Source of the DNA: Parus major
Taxonomy: Eukaryota; Chordata; Aves; Passeriformes; Paridae
Assembly: GCF_001522545.3 (NCBI RefSeq)
Contig: NC_031773.1
Location: forward strand, 40,444,434 to 40,508,433
Direction: 5' to 3'
Length of the DNA: 64,000 nt
A program made the translations under genes and the position numbers. The notes below the pieces were generated by a model that did no database searches, was not told where the DNA came from, and was given only the letters and a program-made list of their open reading frames with translations. Below are positions 47,301 through 62,300 of this stretch, one piece after another (position 1 is the stretch's first letter; the number at the start of each line of letters is the position of its first letter).

Positions 47301-50300
47301 TTTCAAATGATCCAAGTTATACCTTATGTATCTGTCCAGACTGAACCAAAAAAAAATGCAAAAATTTTAGTTTGTATTTTCTAAAAGAGCAAGTGAATTC
47401 CAAACCATTAAAAACTGTAGGTATACAAAAAAATGCCCTTGTACTAAGAATAACAGACATGTCAAAACGCTCTAGAAAAACATTTGAAAACTGACTTAGA
47501 ACTAAAACATACCCAAAGCGTTATAACTATTGCTTATATGCAGACAACTTTGGTCACAACAGATATGATAATATCTTGAAGAAAAATGAGAAAGCCTTCT
47601 TAAGATTTCAGGGTGACTTTGCTTATGGTTGCAAAACACGCTTAAGCAGAATTACATAAGCACAGCAATATTTCTAATCATGCTGTCTAAATTACTGCCC
47701 CTGGATATTTTTTAAAAAAGACATGGATGTGGAAATATTTCAATGCAAGCTCATGGAACAAAACTTCAGAATAGTACTCTGTATTTAATTTAATTAATTA
47801 CTTAATTCAATTCAAAATTTGATACAATTTAATATAATTGCATTTATAGTTAGAATTTAGTTACTATGTGCCTTAATTGTACACAAAAGAAGATAATTAA
47901 TATATATAACTGCACTGACTTTTACAGAAAGCAAAGTATGATAGCTGTCATATTCTACAAGTGTATTTTGAAATCAATAAGTTTTACATTAAAACATATA
48001 TTTAGAGAACAAACTGAGCTGAAACTTTATTTTAATGCAGTTCAGATAAGCAAAGCTATTCAAAGCTATAAAATCACAAACCTTTTGAGCTCCTTTTGTA
48101 TCCTTCAATGCACTTACTAATTCTTCTAAACTTTTCAGTTTCAACTCCAGCTCTAATGCTTTGTTTTCTGCATTTCGACGCTCCTGCTGGGCATGCTGAA
48201 CTTCTTCCAAGATCTTCAGTTTGTCATTCTGTAGCTGAATCATTGTTTTAGAGAATTTTTCCTGTTGTGCTAAAGGCAGAGCACCACTAAACTGTCGCCG
48301 CAAAGACTGAACCGTCTGTTGTAGATGTTTGGCTCTATTTCTTCCTTCAAGTCGGGCAAAATATAAGGCTTGATCTCTCTCATCAAGTTTCCGCTCTAAA
48401 CGTAGATTATGGATCTCCATCTTCTGTAGTTTCAATTTAAACTTCTCCAATTTGCCCACAGCAACAGACTCACTACCTTGAAGGGCTATGATATCTTGAT
48501 GCAGTTTTGCAATAATTGCTTTTTCATCTGACTGTGCCTAAGAACAAAATTGATAGAACAAATTTATTTTTCATTTTAACACAGAATATGTTAACACAGT
48601 TTATATGTAAATATAAACAAACTACATTTTATATATATGAATTATATATTGCATGTATTTTATTCCACAGAGAAGAGTAAGAATCAGCCTCTAACAGGCT
48701 TTTAATTTTTCCACTATTGTTTCTACAGCCAGATTTTAGAAGTACACCTTTTCAGACACTGATCTTCAAAATAGTCTCTTTCCAAAATACCAGAAACTGA
48801 GGAAAAAATGTGTACGTAAACTTAGAAGATATGGTAATGTAAAAGTTGACACAACTGTTGGATTTAAGGTCTCAAAACTCTCTATAATGTGAAACCAAAT
48901 TATTTTAGCTAATAACAAAACAAAATAGGAAACCAATTGCAAATCTTCAATATTTACAAGTAATTTCTTGCCTTGAAAAAATTGATCAGACTTTCCTCAC
49001 CATGAGTTTTTCCTTGACCATGAGCTATTAAAGATACAGGAATGAATACTACGTAATCAACACAGAAAAAGGTCAGGACCCATAATAGCTTCACAGCTAG
49101 AAATGAATAAGTGGAGAAGGGAATAATAAATTTAATACAGAAATTTTGAAAAGGTATGGGCACTACAAGGACTAGCTTGCTAAGATTCTTCTGAAACACT
49201 TCTGCAGTTTTCAAACTCATTGCAAAATTATTTCATTTCCTCTCATTCCAGGGAAAAAAGAATCAGAACTGCAATTTTAATAAAGGCTGAATTTTACCTG
49301 ATAATCTAAAATTTGCATTCTAAGATATTCCACTTCTTTATCTCTGTATTGCTGGCGTGCCTCCAGAGCTTCAACTTGTTTTTGTGCTACATCAGACAGT
49401 TCTCTTAACCTTCCAGGGAAAACAAGAGTATTGTGTCACTTGGAACCACCGAATAACTTTTTCTACATTGAAGATACTAAGCAAAGATAGTTAATATGTT
49501 TCCTCATATCAAAACATTTGGACTTCACTCTTTTCAGCACACTCTACTGTTTAGAATTCTGGTTAAGAAAATTCTTCTGTATTGCCTCTCAACTTTATTA
49601 CAGGACATTTTCCTAAGTATTATAAAGAAGTTTGCTAGCAGTAACCTACTTCCATAAAACAATGCCATGGTTTTTTTACCTAAGCACCTCTGTCCTCTCT
49701 TTCTCTGCTACTTCATGATATAAATACTCACTATTTTCTAAGTGCTCAAAATGTTTCATTCTCAATTCCCTTCTCTGCTTCTGCAAATCTAATAACTTAT
49801 TTGCAGTGCCAAAATTCACTGCAAGTATCCCTATAGATTTTGCTGGTTTAGGCATATAACAGGATTACATTAATTACTTGAAGACAAATGTTCATATCAA
49901 CATATCTAAAAAGCTCAGTTTTCCAATTTATGCAAAGTTAATCTCTTCTAAGCAAATAGAAAACCTCCCTCCTACTGTGTCTTAATGTTTGAGATATGAG
50001 TCTTTCAAAGAAAAATCTGCTTTCCAATTAGTTCTATGAGATTTTCATACACAGAATGGGAGTTGTGGCACAGAAACAAAACCAACCCTAATTAGTGTAA
50101 AAATACTACTGTAAGTATCTAATTGCACAGTTACCCTATTTATCCAGGCCAGTACTTAATTCCTTGTTCAAATTAAAATGAAACAAATTGCCTTCTTTAC
50201 AGTCAGGAATTAAATTCTTCATTTTCAATGCCAAGTTTGGCATGCATATATGCTCAAAAAAACAGGTATTGAAAATTGGATGTTAGTGATACACAAGTAG

Positions 50301-53300
50301 TGTATTATGTAAGACTAGTATGCCTGAATTTTCACACATTTCTGAATATACAGAATTCAAAACTTATAATTTCAAAGACTTACTTTGATACTTCAATCTT
50401 GAGCTCCATCTCACGCTTCTCTAGGTCCATAATTTGTCGTCTGTCTGCATCACTTACTGCCTTACTTACACTCTTTGACAGTTCATCTCTTAAATCTTGT
50501 TCCACTTTCTGTGCCTCAAGATTGATTTTGGTGAGCTTAAAAAAATCAAAACCACAAATAAACAAACAAAATGGTATCCTTGGCACATAGCCACTCAAAC
50601 TCTGCAATGAAATAGCAGCACCAAAAGTACTTTTCTTTTTCAGTCATTACAAAATACAGTTCAGCAGTGATGAGGTGGTGTTCAAAAGCCAGTTTCCCTT
50701 ACTCTTTGATTAAACATCTTTTCACTTGCAGGATTCCATGCACATAGGAATGAATACACAATTTGGCACTGAAAAGAATTCTAAACTAAACACAATTTTT
50801 ATCAGTGAATTGTCTTAAAACAGTTACTGCAATAACTTGCTCCTAAACTAAAATGGAAAGTAAAAATAGATTTAAAAAAAAGACTCTAAACACTTTAGGA
50901 AATTAACAGTTTTACAAATTTATGTACTGTCTTTTATAGTGGCATTGGTAACACATAGAGGTTATAAATGCCAATACTGACAATAATGTTGTTCTTTTAT
51001 TTTTTCTAAAACAACTTTCTTAATTGATATTCTTTCAAGGAGCCCGATTTTTCAAGTTGATTATCAAACACTGAGTAACCAATATTTCAACTCAAACCAA
51101 AAGACATTAAAAATAGATAATCTTAATCTATCTTAATCCTAACACAGAGAAATCCCAGGACTTAATTAGTGCATACATTTGTGGCCCATTATTCTGATAA
51201 CACTTCTCTTAATAAAGTAACTGATTTCCTAAACAAACAAAAAGAAGTGCAGGGTATCCTCATGTATCTGGAAAACTAAAAGTAGAATGCTGAAGTTGAT
51301 TTATGAGTTAAAACAATGTATAGTAGACTTCTAGCTATCAGTTCTTACACTGGTATCACTTATAACTTACACTTATCACTTATAACCTTGTTATCTCTTT
51401 CTCAAACAAAAAACCCAATTATTAGGATTGGCACTAGATTAGGAGGTACTGACAACAAGAGTATATGAAACAGAAAATGTATGTCCTGGAACTACAGAAA
51501 TGGGGCAAAAAAGGGATACAGAGGTACTAGTAAGAAAGAATGGCATTAGTAGTTCATAAACTCAGAATGAAGGATGACCATCAGACCTAAAATAATAATA
51601 AACACAAAAGAGAATATGAAAAATGTGATGCTAGGGTGCATCACCTAAAGCATTTCTTATAGAAATAAAAGAACCTATTCCATCAGAAAAGGCTTCAGCA
51701 ATACTATATAATACTAATATAATACTATAATAATACTAATGCTGAAAAGCTTTATACACTTTCAGTTACTCCACCTCCCAGATTAATAGCAAACACTCTA
51801 GCAAAGGACAAGGAGTGGAAATGAATACAACCTATCAGCATTCCTATCAATTATTATATTTCTGCCCTTGTACTAAAATTATAGACCAGCAATGTCACAA
51901 GAACAAACCTGTATAATTCCTATAAATAAATTTATTGTAGAAACTATAATAAAGTCTCCTGTTAATAAAAAATAAATTTGTATAAGAAATTCAAATACAA
52001 ATAGTGTGGGCAAAACACCCTAACAAGTTTAAAACTGATAGGAATACTAAGATTCATCAGCTTCAATGGCACATGACTTCTATTTCTGTACTATAGACAA
52101 TGTGTGGCATAGGACATGACCAGACTGTAACAAAATCAGAACACTATCATTTGCACAAGGGATGTAAAGTTCTAACCTTTTTTTTTAAATATTTGGAAAT
52201 GGAAAAATTAATAAGGAAATAAGATCATATGGATCAGACAAAAGAAATAACAAGTTTGGAAGAGACTGTTTTCTTGCAGTCTGCTGACAAAACTAGAAAA
52301 TTATTTGTCAAGATGCTTTTAATGTGATTTACTATTAACTAACTTCTAAAATAAACTGCTGACAAATGGATTAGTTCTATTTTTATCAGCGTCTTGCATA
52401 TGCAAAATTGCAGCTTTTAAAGGCTGCAAACTATTTTTTGCATCTTAAGCTTATTTGTTGACACAAATTGGTATTATTGATATAAATAATTTTTGAGAAG
52501 CTCAAAGATATGCTTTTAAGATATATCTAATTAGGTTGTTAAATCTCAGCAGATTTACCTCAGCAAATTTTGTTTCCAATTCAAAATTACGTTCTTCTAT
52601 TTGCTTTACAGTACTCCTTAAGTGTTCATACATTCGTTGTGAATGTTCTGCTCTCTGTCTTTCATTTAGTTCTTTCATTTCCAACATAGTGATTTTCTTA
52701 GAAATGGACAAAATCTCACTGTTGGTTATTGCTTTTGTGGCTTTGTCCATGGCATTTTCATCCCCTACAAGAAAAAAATACCTAAATTAAGAAATACACA
52801 AACCGATATAACTACGAAAATTATTTCCACCATGAAACTGAACATGAGTTTTGCTTTATCTGTGTCAAGTAAACTTTATCACAAAATCTGTGCTATTTTT
52901 TTTAAGGTGGAGGTATGGTTATCTTGCCTTACTACATGTATGAAAAGTATGTAATTTGAATAAAATACTGCTATCAATTATGAATGCACGTATCTACAAC
53001 CATGGTTATTGAGACTGAAACTACTTTCAGTGTAGCCTTTCACCTTATGCTTAATACAGCTGGCAAATCTAAAGGAAATTTAATTTAAAATCTGTAAAAG
53101 AAACTGGATAAAGGAGCTTTTCCCAAATAATGGGAATGAAATCTATACAAAGAAACCCCAGCTGTTAAGAAAGAATACTTTGTTACAAGGCATGAAACTA
53201 GCAAAAAAGAAATCACATTCTTGACAACCTCTGAAACATTATTACTGACAGTCAAGTTAGAACATAGTAAGAAAAAAAACCTCAGGTGTTGCATTAAAGC

Positions 53301-56300
53301 TCTTAAACCCTTGACACAGTAACCCAAGAAAGTCAAAGCGGAGGAGTTTCAAGAGAAAAATACAAAATTTGGTTTTAGCCAAATAAAACATATAAACAAA
53401 AAAATTCGGTACAAAAATGCAGATCATTACTGAAAGACATTAAATAGATATGGTTATTTGTTTTTTTTTAATTTTATTTTAAGACACATCAATTTTAAAA
53501 TATTTTACAGTATTACTTTTATACAGGATATACCATTTGGTGTTTAATGCTGCAATATAACTTTCATACTTGCCCAGTTTAGTCATCTGTTCCCAAGCTT
53601 CTTCTACAGTGTGAAGTTTTTCTTTCGTGATCTCCAGTTCCTTATTCAATGAATTTATCTGTGCTTTCAAGGATTCATTCTCACGCTATATGACAGAAAA
53701 GTTGCAATGTAACAGCAAACTATTTAATAGTAACAGAATTTGTGTTTAGTATCTACAAAATCTTTCAGATTAACAGACTTTACCTGTGTGTGACCCATAA
53801 CCTACATATATGGCAACAGAAGAGTACATGTTTGTAAAGTGCATATGTTTTATAAGTGTTAAAATGTCAGTCTTTATCCACTGTATCTTACTAACACAGC
53901 TAGTAATGCTGTGAATATTTATTACCAGTGACTGTGATTCAGACAACATCTAGAATTAGATGAGAAAATACTTGTTTGTCATACTAAGCACCTCATTGAC
54001 AGTGGAAAGAAATACTTCTGGAGGATTACTTCATCCCACAAAGAATACTTCATTTTGCACATAAATACCTATTTGAGACAGATCAGACATTTCTTTTAGT
54101 TCTTTTGGGCGTTCAGTATGATGCCAAATATTACTTTTGTAAATGTTCCTTCACTCCTCCAAACAGAAATACAAATTTACACATAAAACAAAAAACAAAT
54201 TGAATACTTCATATTATTTTCAATTTTTAGTTTTCTGGACATGTTTTTAGTTGATAAATTATTCTCTAGCTCTATGAAGTTGCTGAAACAGGAAATGCAA
54301 GTTTTCATACACTCAAAATTCCATACAATAGACATAGGAGTCCTTCATTCTTTACCCCCATGAAAAGTGTGAGGTAGTAACATATCTCTGAAGATAACTT
54401 CACAGTTCTTGATAAGAAATTCCCTTTTACTTCAGAATAAAAGTTCACAGGTAGAGCTAAATATTTTCAGTGCCTACAATACTTTGCATGCACATTATCA
54501 ACAATCTTTGGCTTCTTTTTTTTGGAAGTAAAATTCCAAAGCTTTACTCTTTTTGAAACATTTCATTCCTGTGAAAGCTAGGAATTAGTAAGAACACATA
54601 CTTTGAAAGAAAGCTTTGAAAGTGTTTACATTCATTCTACTTTCCTTATGACCTCCAAAACTGAGGACGATACCAAATACTCCTTCTGCCTTGTTTTAGT
54701 AATCAAAGAACTAAAAATAATCTCTGAGAGAACATATCCAAAGCTTAGTTTAAGGAACAAATAAACAAAAAACCAAAGAACTGAAATGAAATGGTTTTCT
54801 GTCTGCCCATTTTTTTCCTTAGGGTTAAAACATAACACAGACATTACCTCCATGTGTTCCATGTTTGTTGTCCTTTGCACAAGCAAATTATCTTTTTGTA
54901 ACATCTCTCTGTATTTAGCAGTTAATGCATTGTACTGCTTATTGGCCACTTCTAGCTCAGATAATGGCACACTACTGTCCAGCACTTTTTGCAGAGCTGC
55001 AATCTTAAAGCAAGCCATTTCCTATGAAAATAATCAGCACAATAGGTTACTAAAGTCAGCTAGAAATTTAAATATAAAATTACTCCACATAAAAAGAATA
55101 CTTAATATAGTGCTTTAGATATTAGTTTATTTTTCTAAATTACTGTTCATCTTTAAAAATCACCTGCAATAAACATTGACCAAACTCTGATATTCCAACT
55201 CTCTTGGTAATTTTATCAATAGTTGCCTCTCAAGGCACTGTCAAAACATATAAAATTGATGTAGGCCCTAGCAACCTGCAAGACCAAAAGGTAAGATTTG
55301 GTTTCTTATGATGATCGTAGAATCATAGAATGGTTTGGGTTGGAAGGGCACCTTGAAGATCATCTAGTTCCAAACCACGGCCATGGGCAGGAACACCTTT
55401 CACTTGAGCAGGTTGCTCAGACCCCCGTCCAACCTGGCCTTGAGTGCTTCCGGGGACAGGGCATCCAATTTCTCTGGGAAACCTCTGCCAGTGCCTCACC
55501 ACCCTCATAGCTAAGATTTTCTTCCTAATATCTAGTCTAAATCTACTCTTTTTTGGTTTGAAGCCAGTCCCCCTTTGTCCTGTCACCACATACTCTTGTC
55601 AAAAGTCTCTCTATTTCTTGTAGGCTCCCTCCAGATACTGGAAGGGCAGATTTAGGTTACCCCAGATGTTTTCTCATTTCCAGTCTGAGTGACTGCAGTT
55701 CTCTCAGTCTTTCCTCATAGCAGTCACAGTGCTGTGGATGCAGCCCAGGACACGTTTGGTGTTCTGGGCTGGGAGTGTCCATGGCTGGCTCGTGTCCAGC
55801 CTCTCACCCACCTGCACCCCAAGTCCTTCTCCCAGGGCTGCTCTCCATCTGTTCATCCCCCAGCCTGGATTGGTACCAGGGGTTGCCCTGACCCAGGTGC
55901 AGCACCTTGCACTTGGTCTTGTGTAACCTCATGAGATTCCCACAGACCCATTTCTCCAGCTCCTCCAGGTCACAGTACTTATATAAATAAAAAGACTATA
56001 TATTTATAAATATTTATATATATATAAATATATTTATAAGATTTATAACAGCAATTAGCAAGCTTTTGGGAAATGCATTCAAGAAGCTAGTAATAACTCC
56101 ATTTAAAAACAAAGGGTGTTTCTTTCCAAACTGCAAAAATAAAAATGTGTCCTATTACTACTATAAACTTTACCTTGAATCGTTGCAAGTTTCCAATTTT
56201 CCCTGTAACTGCAGTCTCCATATGTGTTATTTCACCCTTTAGTTTCTCATTTTCTTTTCTGAGGTGCCGTTCCATTTCAAGTAAAGTGGTGCACTGCCTT

Positions 56301-59300
56301 GTAAGTGATTTTTCATTAACTCGTAAAACAGTTATTTTTCTATTATTTTCTGCAAGTACTTTCTTTGTTTCATCAGGATCCATCTGAAGTGCATCGAGTA
56401 AATTCTGTAAAACATTTTTTTAACAAGACCCTTGTACAAAAATATGGTAAAGCACAACTACATACACAAGATTTCTTGTATTTTTTTTAATGTAGGTGGA
56501 AAAATTCCATTAATTTGTCTGAAATAATTTCTTTTTGCTAATAAAATATAAAAACACACTCAACATATGCTCAAACATAACATATTCTAAGAAAAAGATT
56601 GATCTTCAAAACCAGGAGCTAAGTACATTTGACTGACTAACTGGAATTTTAATTACTGCTGACACTTCCAAAATTTAGAACAAGAATGGTTCTCTGTACT
56701 CACTGTCATCAGTCTTCCATTTATACTAGAATAAAAAAAAATGCACTGGAACAATTTTCTAAACAAAATAGTAGTCCAAACAAACCCTAATAACATCCTA
56801 CTTTGAAGACCAAACCCTTACTTGTAAAGTAAGCACAGGATCTCTTCTGTAGTAGCATTTATGTGGATGTGTGCACTCTCGGGTTTGCATGTATGTTTAA
56901 ATCCCAGGAGGGGCAGTGGTGGGGAGAACAAACTATAGCAACTCAGGTCACAGAAGTCATGTGAGCTTTAGCTTTGCCATCACACACACCAGCTTGCCAA
57001 GGAGACAGGTAGTAGAAATTGGAGCTGCTAGAACTCTGCTGTCTAAACATCTAGTTACTTTCAACACCCTGTGCTATCCTTGCCCTGTGTCTGCTTCTCT
57101 AAAAGGACACGTGGCTGCCATGCCTTTGGTTAGATTTTGCAAAGTCTGCTGCCCAAAGACAACCATAGCCATTTAAAATTGCACTATGTCTGTGATTGGA
57201 CACCTGCATCAATTCCAGGAACTTCTAAATGCTACCAACACTTTTCAGTTTTCTTAATGCAATATTGAATTCAAACTTGGTGGAAGTAAATCAAACTAGA
57301 AAGATGAATTCTGTTTCCTGTTTTTCTAAAACCCTGATTCATATACATTAGCAGTTATATATAATAAGATGCAACTGAAAGTAATAACCTTAATTCTTAG
57401 GGTTTTTTAATGTATTTTTCAAGGGCCTGTTTGCATGCACCCCCTCCCAGTCAAACAGCCTGGGTAACAACTGCTGTCCAGAGAGCAGTGTGAGTGTAAA
57501 TAGTGTGTGTGAACAGAATACCAAAGACTGACTTAGAAGGCATTTGCTCAAAACTGATAATCTTAAAGAGAAAGATCACCATTAACCAGACTGAATAGTA
57601 ACCATAAAATTAGAGACTTCAAATAAAGAAGTTGTCAGCTTGAAAACTGGCATAAAAAAAGCATAAAAACTTCTAACAGCAGGGGCAGAAAGGGTTATAA
57701 TGCAACACTCATAACCTAGTTCAGCTTCACAAGCTTCTCCACTGTCCCTGCATCCTCTGTGCATCTGTGAGTGATTCTTCCCTGCTGGACACCACACCTC
57801 AGCACGCAAGATAATGGTCTGGAGGTACTAAGTGCAACAACTAGTGACCCACACCTCAGGTGTGTGATGTGACCTCTTGGGTGGTTTCTCCCCAGTGCAT
57901 GGACTAGCAGACTGCAGGAAGGCCAACGGGCACACACAGTGTTGGAGCACCCCCATACATACACAGCACCATGGCATGCACAAGAGGTGTGTGTACACAT
58001 TATCCCTATCCAAAAAATCAGAGTAATGTATTAAAACCTCTGTTCTATGTCCTAAAATATTTTTCAAAAATGAAAGTAACAAAATTACTTACAGAATATG
58101 CCTTTATTTTCGTGGCATCCTGTTCTTTTTGCTCTTCTAGTTTTTTCATTTCCTCTTTAATATTTTCTGATTCTTTTTGCCAGCTTTCCTTTTGACTAAA
58201 ACAGTAACAAATTTTCATTTATTATAATGAAAGACCTGATGATTTTTAAAACTAACTTCAACAGCAATTCTGAAATATTGCAAATCAAGGTACTTACTTG
58301 TGGCAGTAATATAATTTGAAAAGTACATGAAAAATTGTAGATGGATTACTGAAAAACAATATCCTCTGTTTAGACTACAGCTGGTTAAATTATGAAAATA
58401 ATTCTTCAGTGTCTTATTTGTTCTTCAAATGTATATTATAATGCAGATATATATTTGGGAAAAAAAACAAACTATGATCTTTCATACATGTCTAATAAGG
58501 AAGTTCCTATATACTATATGGCATAGTTTAGGGTAGTTTAAAAAATGCTTCATCAAGGGTACTTTAGAAGGGGTATTTTCACTTCAAAGAGGTATCTAAG
58601 TTTCTTAAAAAATGGAGTAAAACTAGAACTAAAGTAAATTATTTGAAAGTGACTTTTTAATAGCATGCCAAGTCAAAGAATCTCCTCCTGTAACTTCAAT
58701 CTGTACCAGGTTTAGAGAAGGAGCCTTGAATCATCATTTTATTCCTGTCATTGGAGATATCTCACCTAGTAGTAAATAAGCATATTACAGTATATTACAG
58801 CCTTCTGTAATAAAAAGCTGTCTCTTTAATGCCTAAAAAAAAGAGACAACACTGTCTGGGATTCTTGAAGAACAAACAGAAGTTTCTGAAAAGTTAAACC
58901 CTTAGTCCAGAAACCATCCAGGTGACTGTTCATTCCAATCCAGAGAGTATTCAACTAACAGTTCATTAATTGAAATATATAAATCTCCATATTTATCCTC
59001 CCAACAGATGAAAACACTTTTTAAATTTTTTTGACCATACTAATAATTTTATAGCATTAAAGTTGACTGAAGCATATAAAAGAACTAGGAATCCAAAAGA
59101 AAACCAACCACAAAATCCTGATGATCTCAAATTTTTAGAGATCTACAACTGTATTTGGACAGCAGTTTGCTTTTTTCCCTCCCCTCCTCTCCACTCCCAA
59201 AAACCTATTAGAACCCATACTTGAAAGCAAAAAAAGTGAGGCCAAAGAGTCCATCATACCAGGTTCATGTAAAATGCAAGATACCAGATGCAGAAAGCAC

Positions 59301-62300
59301 AATGAAATCCTCATGATAAAATATGCAACATGAGAAGAATGCAGCAGAAGATGGTTTTGTCGTTTTCTGGATCTTTACTTTTAAAGAAAATGTTTGGAGT
59401 CCATATCCAAACATGCTGGCACTTATGACATTAACCAAAGAACTACTTCAACACAGCAGAAAATCTTGTCTCAAGGCTGTTAAATATTTACATAATTAAA
59501 CTTTCATAACTCAGAAAAGAGAGCAATACCTTTGATATTCTTTATACAGCAAGCCTTGTTGATGACGAATTACTGCAAATTTTCGCTTGTAGTCCTCTAC
59601 TGCATCTTCGAATTGTTTAAGTAACTTTTCTTTGTTCTCCAGTTCCTAATTATTGTTTTCCAAAGAAAAATATAGAAATTATTAATGTAGGTTTTAAACA
59701 TGAATCTAGCAATTTAATCAAAAATACTTTGTGTTTTCATGATAGATGCTTCTGCCATGAATTGTGTGAACTACAAATATGAAATATGCATTTTCTTTAG
59801 AAGCAACAGATGAAAACAATCCAATGAGCTTCAGCATCACATTAATTAGTGTGAAATAGAGAACAATTGTACGGCAGTTACAATCCTCAAAGTTCAAAAC
59901 ACTATGACCTGTAGCTAGCCCACAAAGAATACTAACTGAATGTTTAACTGGCAAGTGTCATTTTCTTCTCATTTTCTCAAATACTCTTCTGCTTTATAAG
60001 CATACACAGTTGAGAAAATATTCTCTAATGAAAAATGAAAAAAAAAATTATCAAAGACAGAAAAATATTATTAAGAAGAAAAAGGTAACTTTGTTTTTTA
60101 CTCCATTTCTCAAGTAGTTCTTAATTACTATATGCCTGTTTGCTATGCTTCCCATGGGAATCACTGGGATCTGTTTCAATGTATTTATGCCTGTATTTAC
60201 AATTTTTGATGTATTTTTGACAAATAATGGAATGAAAATTAATATAGTAAATTAATAGAGACCTTGGCTCTATAGGAAAAAACTGTTCAAGTAGGATTTG
60301 CACATGCAGACTGAAGTGTGGAATCCAGACAGCAGTAAGAGAGAATTTCTCATAGAAAGAGTGCAACTGTGGAAGTAGAAGGAAGAGTGGGCAAATATTT
60401 AGATCAAAACTCAGATTTAAAACAAAAAAATCTGAATTACTGTCCAAAACTTAGTTAGCTATTACCTTTCAGGCTTACAGCACAGCAAAATACTTACAGC
60501 TTTAAATTACAGAATAACCCATAGAGTTTAGTAGATGTTAGAACACCAAAATAATTTTGGAGAGATCTCTCATGTCCAAACATGGCAAATTACTGGATTT
60601 TAGAGGAATTAGATACATATTACAAATATTCTTTATTTCAAGGAATGTATTAGTTACCTGTGTAAGATGTATTAAATACTCATTCAGAGAATTAATTGTA
60701 TTAACACTTGAAGGAGCCATTCCTTCTGGAAGATTCACTGTTTGGAAGACAATATTGGCACCTTCTGACTGATGTAGTAAGCAAATTTCATTTTTCATTT
60801 GTTCAATCTAAAGACAAGACACAAAATTATCATAATGAAGTACCTCTTGCTATTAGATTAAAAAAAATGATGAAAAATATATTGCTACATCACTCCTTAT
60901 TAATAACCCAATTAATTTTCCCTTATAGTCTAGAACATTCTAATACTCTTTAAAATTACCTTTTAAAAATTCTATGATTTCATAAATCAATACATGCATA
61001 ATAAATTCATCCAAATTTATCAAATTACCCCAGCAATCAAGGCAACTACACATATCATCACAGTTTTAAAACCCTGTGCATTCCTACTCTAGTAAGATTA
61101 AATTTTGGAAAAAATTATTGCAGTGGTTATTAGACAGGTTTTTCTAGACAAATCTTTGCCTTTTCATTTAATTTAAAAGCTCTCTGGTTTCTCTAACAGT
61201 ATGTAAAACATTATTTTAGAGGATTAATTTCTGACAAATCTTTTTGCATGACCAAAGCTGTCATAAAATGTAAATTTAAACTTGGCTTCTTATAAGGTAA
61301 TATTTCATTCCTCATTCCTTCCCTGGAAGAACCATTCCACAGAATATATTTTACAACTTAAAACAAGATATAGGACTCATAATTTCAAACACTTAATTTC
61401 TGTTACATATTTATAAATAAAAAATGTAAGACTCCTGGCTTTTTTTAGGAAAAAGATCTGTGAGTTTTTTGGACACAGCTCTCCCCAGAAGATAGGCATG
61501 CTCAGTGTTTAACATGATGGAATATTGCAAGGATTAAGCAACATCAAGAAGAATAAGATCTGAAGTTAAAAAGAACAAATGAGTAGGTCCATTACATAAA
61601 TCTCATTGAGATTTGTACAATGACACTATTCACATAAGCTAAATTCAGTGTCTTATAGTTCATGTGGATTGTTCTAAATTATCAGAACAGCTGCTTTTGA
61701 AGTAGGAAATAAATTATATAAAATAAATTACATACCTTTTCATTGGCACTTGCCAGCTGATTAGACAAACTTGTTGCCTCCTTCTGAGTCTCTTTTAGCT
61801 CCTGTCTCAATTCTTCATTTCGTCCTGTAAGCTGGTCAACCTGGGCTTTCAAGTGCACGCTAGCATCAAAGATCCCATCTGAATTCTTTGACTCCATTGC
61901 CTAATGCAGTAAACAATTAATTAACATAACAAATAAAAAGTGTGCAAAACTTTAATTAATATTAATTTAAATTTTTTTTAGAGTAAATTTGAGCCCTCAA
62001 GTTTAGACTTCATGAAATTAACAAAAAGCATGACATTTTAACCCTGTAAATCCTATAAAGCTAAATAATAATTTAGAAAGCAAGCTTACATGAACTAAGC
62101 GTTCCAGACTAGGGATTATTAAGGCTGTTTCTCCTCCCTTCATGCTAGAATTATTTTGCATTTCCTTGATGGCTTGCAATATTTCTTTCATTCCTTGTTG
62201 AAGTTGTTTATTCTCTTCTGATAACTCTTTTACTGTAATAAAAGTTGTAAGTCTGTTAAAAAGCACTGGAAAAATGATTTAAGGTTTCCTAGGACATTTC

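Noticed and set aside
55298..55934. Open frames of 65-88 codons on both strands
   Set aside because: They fall within the CR1 3' region, which is noncoding.
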